The position numbers and the translations under genes are program-made. DNA of 26,255 bases from an uncultured Eubacteriales bacterium. Its GTDB lineage: Bacteria > Bacillota > Clostridia > Oscillospirales > Oscillospiraceae. Of the stretch, positions 23,270 to 26,255 are shown piece by piece. The notes below the pieces were generated by a model. That model saw only the letters and a list, made by a program, of their open reading frames with translations. It did not search any database and was not told the origin of the DNA. Positions within the stretch are counted from its first letter, which is position 1. Every line of letters starts with the position of its first letter. The stretch is taken from NCBI GenBank assembly GCA_900544945.1, contig UQXG01000009.1, positions 1 through 26,255 on the forward strand, written 5' to 3'.

Positions 23270-24061
23270 ATGACGGAAAACAAGCTTCGGGAAATCCTGC
23301 GCGGCGGCGGCAGCTCCATCTGCACCCGCATTTCCAGCCGATGGGGGCTGATCACCGAACTGGCGGCCTACGGCGGATGCTACGACTACATCGAGTATCT
23401 GGCGGAGTATGCCCCCTTGCAGGTGGAGGACTTAGAAAACCTGGCCCGGGCCTGCGAGCTTCACGGCATGGGCTCCATCCTGAAGGTTGATTTCCAGAAT
23501 CATGCCTGGGTGGCTCAGAAGGCCCTGGCCGTGGGCATCCAGGGCATTCTCTTCACCGACTGCAAGACCCCAAAGGACGTAGAAGAGTGCGTTTACGTCA
23601 CCATGCCCGACACCCCGGAGTACGGCGGCCGGTTCGGCTATCCCAGCTATCGGTGGATCGGCTATCACCCCAACAAGCTTCAGCTGGATTACGCCAAAAT
23701 GGTGGCCGATTCTGTGCGGATCTTCATGATCGAGAAGAAGGAAGCCGTGGACAGTATTGAGGAAATCTGCCGGATTCCCGGAGTGGATATGATCCAGTTC
23801 GGCCCCTCCGATTACTCCATGAGCTGCGGTCACAATGCCGCGGAGCCCGGCTGGATTGCCGAGCGGAAGGAAGCCGAGCGGCACTGTATCCGGGTTGCCC
23901 TGGAGCACGGGGTGCAGCCCCGGTGCGAAATCGAAAAGCCTGAGGATGCCCGGTATTATCTGGATTTGGGCGTCAAGCATTTCTGCCTGGGCGATCAGGT
24001 GAAAATTCTGCGTAATTGGTGGACGGACAACGGCCAAAGGCTGCGGGCCATGGTCAAATAA
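23270..24061 (+). CDS. HpcH/HpaI family class II aldolase
   Basis: A 263-residue TIM-barrel aldolase. Divalent-metal ligands are E155 (IFMIEKKEAV) and D181 (FGPSDYSMSCG), 26 residues apart as in characterised HpcH. Members cleave 2-keto-4-hydroxy or 2-keto-3-deoxy acids into pyruvate and an aldehyde. AAAGGAG precedes the ATG and it is co-transcribed with the malY-like gene. Residues 110-140 (MPDTPEYGGRFGYPSYRWIGY) form an insertion-like loop that may set specificity. A strong terminator follows directly. The real substrate is unknown. Confidence 0.88.
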   Translation: MTENKLREILRGGGSSICTRISSRWGLITELAAYGGCYDYIEYLAEYAPLQVEDLENLARACELHGMGSILKVDFQNHAWVAQKALAVGIQGILFTDCKTPKDVEECVYVTMPDTPEYGGRFGYPSYRWIGYHPNKLQLDYAKMVADSVRIFMIEKKEAVDSIEEICRIPGVDMIQFGPSDYSMSCGHNAAEPGWIAERKEAERHCIRVALEHGVQPRCEIEKPEDARYYLDLGVKHFCLGDQVKILRNWWTDNGQRLRAMVK

Positions 24062-24067
24062 TTCTTT

Positions 24068-24107
24068 TTTGGGGCTTTCTCCGGTTTGGCGAAAGCCCCA
24101 AATTTTT
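24068..24107 (+). terminator. Intrinsic terminator of the regulator/malY/aldolase unit
   Basis: A 12-bp perfect stem (TTTGGGGCTTTC at 24068-24079 with GAAAGCCCCAAA at 24091-24102) and an 11-nt loop are followed by TTTTT. Confidence 0.9.
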
Positions 24108-24118
24108 CCCTTCTTCGG

Positions 24119-24147
24119 TTGACTATCCCTCCCTGTTGGGGTAAAAT
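24119..24147 (+). promoter_or_regulatory. Promoter of the rubrerythrin gene
   Basis: TTGACT (24119-24124) and TAAAAT (24142-24147) with a 17-nt spacer lie about 54 nt upstream of the ATG. Five of six consensus bases match at each box. Confidence 0.7.
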
Positions 24148-24200
24148 GAAGCTGTGACCTGGTGTCACCAATTATGAAAAATCCGAAAGGAGTCTATTCC

Positions 24201-24743
24201 ATGAGTCAGAATAAGTACACCGGTACCCAGACAGAGAAAAACCTGATGGCCGCCTTTGCCGGCGAGTCCCAGGCCCGGAACAAATACACCTACTTTGCCT
24301 CCAAGGCCAAGAAGGACGGCTATGAGCAGATCGCCGATCTGTTTCTGAAGACCGCCGACAACGAGAAGGAGCACGCCAAGCTCTGGTTCAAGGAGCTGTG
24401 CGGCATCGGCACCACCGCCGAGAATCTGGCCGCCGCCGCCGACGGTGAGAACTACGAGTGGACGGATATGTACGAAGGCTTCGCCAAGACCGCCGAGGAA
24501 GAGGGCTTCCCGGAGCTGGCCGCCCGGTTCCGTCTGGTAGCCGCCATCGAAAAGCACCATGAGGAGCGTTACCGCGCCCTGCTTCACAATGTGGAAACGG
24601 CCCAGGTTTTCGCCAAGAGTCAGGTCAAGGTCTGGGAGTGCCGGAACTGCGGCCATATCGTGGTGGGGGAAAAGGCCCCCGATGTGTGCCCTGCCTGCAA
24701 TCATCCCCAGAGCTATTTTGAAGTCCGGGCAGAAAACTACTAA
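24201..24743 (+). CDS. rbr: Rubrerythrin
   Basis: A 180-residue cytoplasmic peroxidase that reduces H2O2 to water in anaerobes. The N-terminal four-helix domain supplies the di-iron site: E22 (GESQAR), E55 with H58 (NEKEH), E99 or E100 (AEEEGF) and E117 with H120 (IEKHH). The C-terminal rubredoxin-like domain has C147, C150, C163 and C166 (ECRNCG, CPACNHP). The ATG at 24201 has AAAGGAG 8 nt upstream; the longer frame is not supported. It is probably monocistronic. Its TAA stop is part of the flanking target sequence of repeat copy 3, which begins at the next base, so the protein is intact. Confidence 0.97.
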   Translation: MSQNKYTGTQTEKNLMAAFAGESQARNKYTYFASKAKKDGYEQIADLFLKTADNEKEHAKLWFKELCGIGTTAENLAAAADGENYEWTDMYEGFAKTAEEEGFPELAARFRLVAAIEKHHEERYRALLHNVETAQVFAKSQVKVWECRNCGHIVVGEKAPDVCPACNHPQSYFEVRAENY

Positions 24744-24904
24744 GGAACCTCTGATTCAATCGGCAAGGGCTGGGAGCGAGAGATTTTTCTCTAGCCGAAG
24801 GGTTCAAAAGCGGAGGAATACTGTATGTATTTCCCGCTTTTGAACCCGCACGGATAGAGGAAAAGATCCGCTATCCAGCCGCAGACGATTGATTCAGAGT
24901 TTCC
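24744..24904 (+). mobile_element. MITE-like repeat element, copy 3 (complete, 161 bp)
   Basis: It has the same length and layout as copy 2. The left end is GGAACCTCTGATTCAATCGG and the right end read inward is GGAAACTCTGAATCAATCG. Flanks are CTAA at the left (24740-24743) and CCAA at the right (24905-24908), a probable target duplication with one change. The long hairpin is GGGTTCAAAAGCGG (24800-24813) with CCGCTTTTGAACCC (24834-24847), 14 bp without mismatch, while its sequence differs from copy 2 at paired positions. Confidence 0.85.
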
Positions 24905-24916
24905 CCAAGTCAGTCA

Positions 24917-24953
24917 GAAAGCCAGGGAGCAGTCCGGCTGCTCCCTGGCTTTC
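24917..24953. other. Strong hairpin upstream of the chromate transporter genes
   Basis: A 16-bp perfect stem (GAAAGCCAGGGAGCAG at 24917-24932 with its complement at 24938-24953) and a 5-nt loop sit just before the ribosome binding site of the first chromate transporter gene. No U run follows on the plus strand. It may be the 3' end of the rubrerythrin transcript or a leader structure of the transporter mRNA. Confidence 0.55.
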
Positions 24954-24967
24954 CTGAGAGGATATCT

Positions 24968-25528
24968 ATGAATCTTTACCTTGATCTGTTTTTCACCTTC
25001 TTCCGCATCGGTCTTTTCACCTTCGGCGGAGGCTACGCAATGCTTGCCATTCTGGAGGACACCTGCGTAGAAGGAAAGCACTGGATCACCCATGAGGAAA
25101 TGATGGATATTACGGTCATCGCCGAGTCCACCCCCGGGCCCATTGCCATCAACTGCGCCACCTACACCGGCTACAAGCGAGCCGGCTTTCCGGGAGCCGT
25201 TGCGGCCACCCTGGGCATGATCGTCCCCTCCTTTCTGGTGATTTTCCTGATTTCCCTGTTCCTGGACAACTTTCTGGAAATCAAAATCATTGCCAATGCC
25301 TTCCGGGGCATTCAGATCGGCGTGGGAGTTCTGATCCTGAATGCTGCCGTGACCATGCTCCAAAAAATGCCCCGGAAGCCCCTGACACAGGGGATCTGGG
25401 TCTGCGCCTGTCTGGCACTGCTTCTGGGGAATCTCTTTGCCCGGAATATTTCCTCCATCATGCTGATGCTGCTGGGCGGGGCTGTGAGTCTGGCGGTCTA
25501 TCTGGGAAAGGAGCGTGGGGGCAAATGA
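24968..25528 (+). CDS. chrA: Chromate transporter family protein, first half
   Basis: A 186-residue short-chain CHR protein with about six helices. Signatures are FFRIGLFTFGGGYAMLAIL near the N-terminus and AESTPGPIAINCATYTGYK. In Firmicutes the two homologous halves of ChrA are often separate genes working as a pair (family knowledge). Many short pairs have not been shown to move chromate, so the actual anion is uncertain. GAGAGGA precedes the ATG. Its TGA overlaps the ATG of the second half. Confidence 0.92.
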   Translation: MNLYLDLFFTFFRIGLFTFGGGYAMLAILEDTCVEGKHWITHEEMMDITVIAESTPGPIAINCATYTGYKRAGFPGAVAATLGMIVPSFLVIFLISLFLDNFLEIKIIANAFRGIQIGVGVLILNAAVTMLQKMPRKPLTQGIWVCACLALLLGNLFARNISSIMLMLLGGAVSLAVYLGKERGGK

Positions 25529-26079
25529 TCTATCTGGAGCTGTTCTGGGGCTTTCTGAAGGTGGGCTGCTTCGCCTTCGGCGGGGGCTACGGGGCCATCC
25601 CCCTGATCCGGGAAGTCGTCACCGCCTACGGCTGGCTGGACGACGAGGCTCTATCCTACATGATCGCCGTCAGTGAAAGCACCCCGGGGCCGATTATGGT
25701 AAACCTAGCCACCTACGCCGGGTGCACCCAGGCAGGGCTTCTCGGCGGTCTGGTTGCCACAGTTGCCGTGGTGCTCCCTGCTTTCTTCGTCACGGTTCTG
25801 GTCACCGCTCTGCTGAAAACCCTTCTGGAAAAGCCCTGGATGCAGGCAATTCTGGGGGGAATGCGATCCGCCGTCACCGGTATCATTCTGGCCACCGGCC
25901 TGACGCTGATTGCCGGCGGCTGTGGCTTTTCCGCTGCCGGGGCGGACTGGCGGGCACTGGTCACGACGGGGATTCTGCTGGCCGCGGCCTTCGGGCTGCC
26001 CAGGTTTGGGAAAAAGCTGTCCCCGATGATGCTCATCGCCCTGTCGGCGGTGATTGGGATTGTAATTTATGGGGGATAG
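25525..26079 (+). CDS. chrA: Chromate transporter family protein, second half
   Basis: A 184-residue partner of the preceding gene, starting in a 4-nt ATGA overlap. It repeats the same signatures (FLKVGCFAFGGGYGAIPLI and SESTPGPIMVNLATYAG), as expected for the second half of a split, internally duplicated transporter. Five or six helices are evident. Membrane anion/proton transport is inferred from the family; the substrate is unproven. Confidence 0.92.
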   Translation: MIYLELFWGFLKVGCFAFGGGYGAIPLIREVVTAYGWLDDEALSYMIAVSESTPGPIMVNLATYAGCTQAGLLGGLVATVAVVLPAFFVTVLVTALLKTLLEKPWMQAILGGMRSAVTGIILATGLTLIAGGCGFSAAGADWRALVTTGILLAAAFGLPRFGKKLSPMMLIALSAVIGIVIYGG

Positions 26080-26157
26080 AGCACCCCAGCTTATGAAACA
26101 CCCTCATCCGTCTCGCACTTGCGGCAGACGCATGAGCCGCCTTCCCTCAAAGATGTA

Positions 26158-26191
26158 AACAGGGGTGTTGCCGGACGGCAGCACCCCTGTT
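26158..26191. terminator. Hairpin downstream of the chromate transporter pair
   Basis: A 15-bp stem with one G-U pair (AACAGGGGTGTTGCC at 26158-26172 with 26177-26191) and a GGAC loop. The plus-strand tail lacks a U run. On the minus strand it is followed by a T-containing tail (TACATCTTTG), so it may instead end a minus-strand gene beyond the window. Confidence 0.5.
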
Positions 26192-26220
26192 CAGCGTGTC
26201 AAAAAAGTCCGAAAGATACG

Positions 26221-26255
26221 GTGTCATTCCGAACCAGTCCGCAGACTGGTGTGGG
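26221..26255. repeat. Possible edge of another dispersed repeat
   Basis: GTGTCATTCCGAACCAGTCC is followed by GCAGACTGGT. ACCAGTC (26233-26239) and GACTGGT (26244-26250) form a hairpin. The phrase resembles short intergenic repeats common in gut Clostridia, but only its beginning is in the window, so this is uncertain. Confidence 0.3.

Overview
The window looks like chromosomal DNA of a strictly anaerobic, fairly GC-rich Firmicute, most likely an Oscillospiraceae/Ruminococcaceae-type gut Clostridium. The basis is Hcp and rubrerythrin, AAAGGAG-type ribosome binding sites, tandem ECF sigma/anti-sigma pairs with DUF4179/DUF4367-like partners, and a TAXI-type TRAP importer. Taxonomy is inferred from gene style only. 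I see no rRNA, tRNA, CRISPR array, phage gene or transposase, and no stretch over 300 bases lacks a gene or a described element.

Layout. (1) 1-2505: the right end of a small repeat element, then a two-gene nitrosative/redox-stress operon (ferredoxin-like protein plus hybrid-cluster protein Hcp). (2) 2562-6503, minus strand: a DUF4367-like lipoprotein, ECF sigma factor and membrane anti-sigma protein, then a small zinc-ribbon protein, then a second ECF sigma/anti-sigma pair. (3) 6618-8631, minus strand: a stand-alone VOC protein resembling the C-terminal domain of KHG/KDPG aldolases, coupled to a MATE efflux pump and a small two-helix membrane protein. (4) 8669-19858, minus strand: a large catabolic locus. 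In transcription order it encodes a FAH-family hydrolase, two tandem divergent DapA-family proteins, a four-carbon acid-sugar kinase (DUF1537), an iron-type alcohol dehydrogenase, a PdxA2-like dehydrogenase, a TAXI-TRAP binding lipoprotein, a fused TRAP permease and a more canonical DapA-family lyase. (5) 20017-24107, plus strand: a PrpR_N-type regulator carrying an in-frame amber codon, a MalY/PatB aminotransferase-like C-S lyase and a HpcH/HpaI aldolase. (6) 24119-26191: rubrerythrin, another copy of the repeat element, and a split chromate-transporter pair.

How it may work together. Regions 4 and 5 look like one regulon for uptake and breakdown of an unidentified hydroxy- or sugar acid. 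The acid would enter through the TAXI-TRAP system. The DUF1537 kinase plus PdxA2 is the known logic for turning four-carbon acid sugars (threonate, erythronate) into DHAP and CO2. The three DapA-like proteins, the FAH hydrolase and the HpcH aldolase fit dehydration, hydrolysis or retro-aldol cleavage of 2-keto-3-deoxy acids. The PrpR_N regulator, divergent from the FAH gene, is the obvious candidate controller. The exact substrate is not readable from sequence.

The most unusual items are four. A 161-bp MITE-like element occurs in three copies, with covarying hairpin arms, and two copies sit exactly at CTAA stop codons. The regulator has an amber codon at position 12. Two tandem DapA paralogues have lost the catalytic Tyr and the GTxGE motif. 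A G-quadruplex motif plus hairpin lies between the binding-protein and permease genes.
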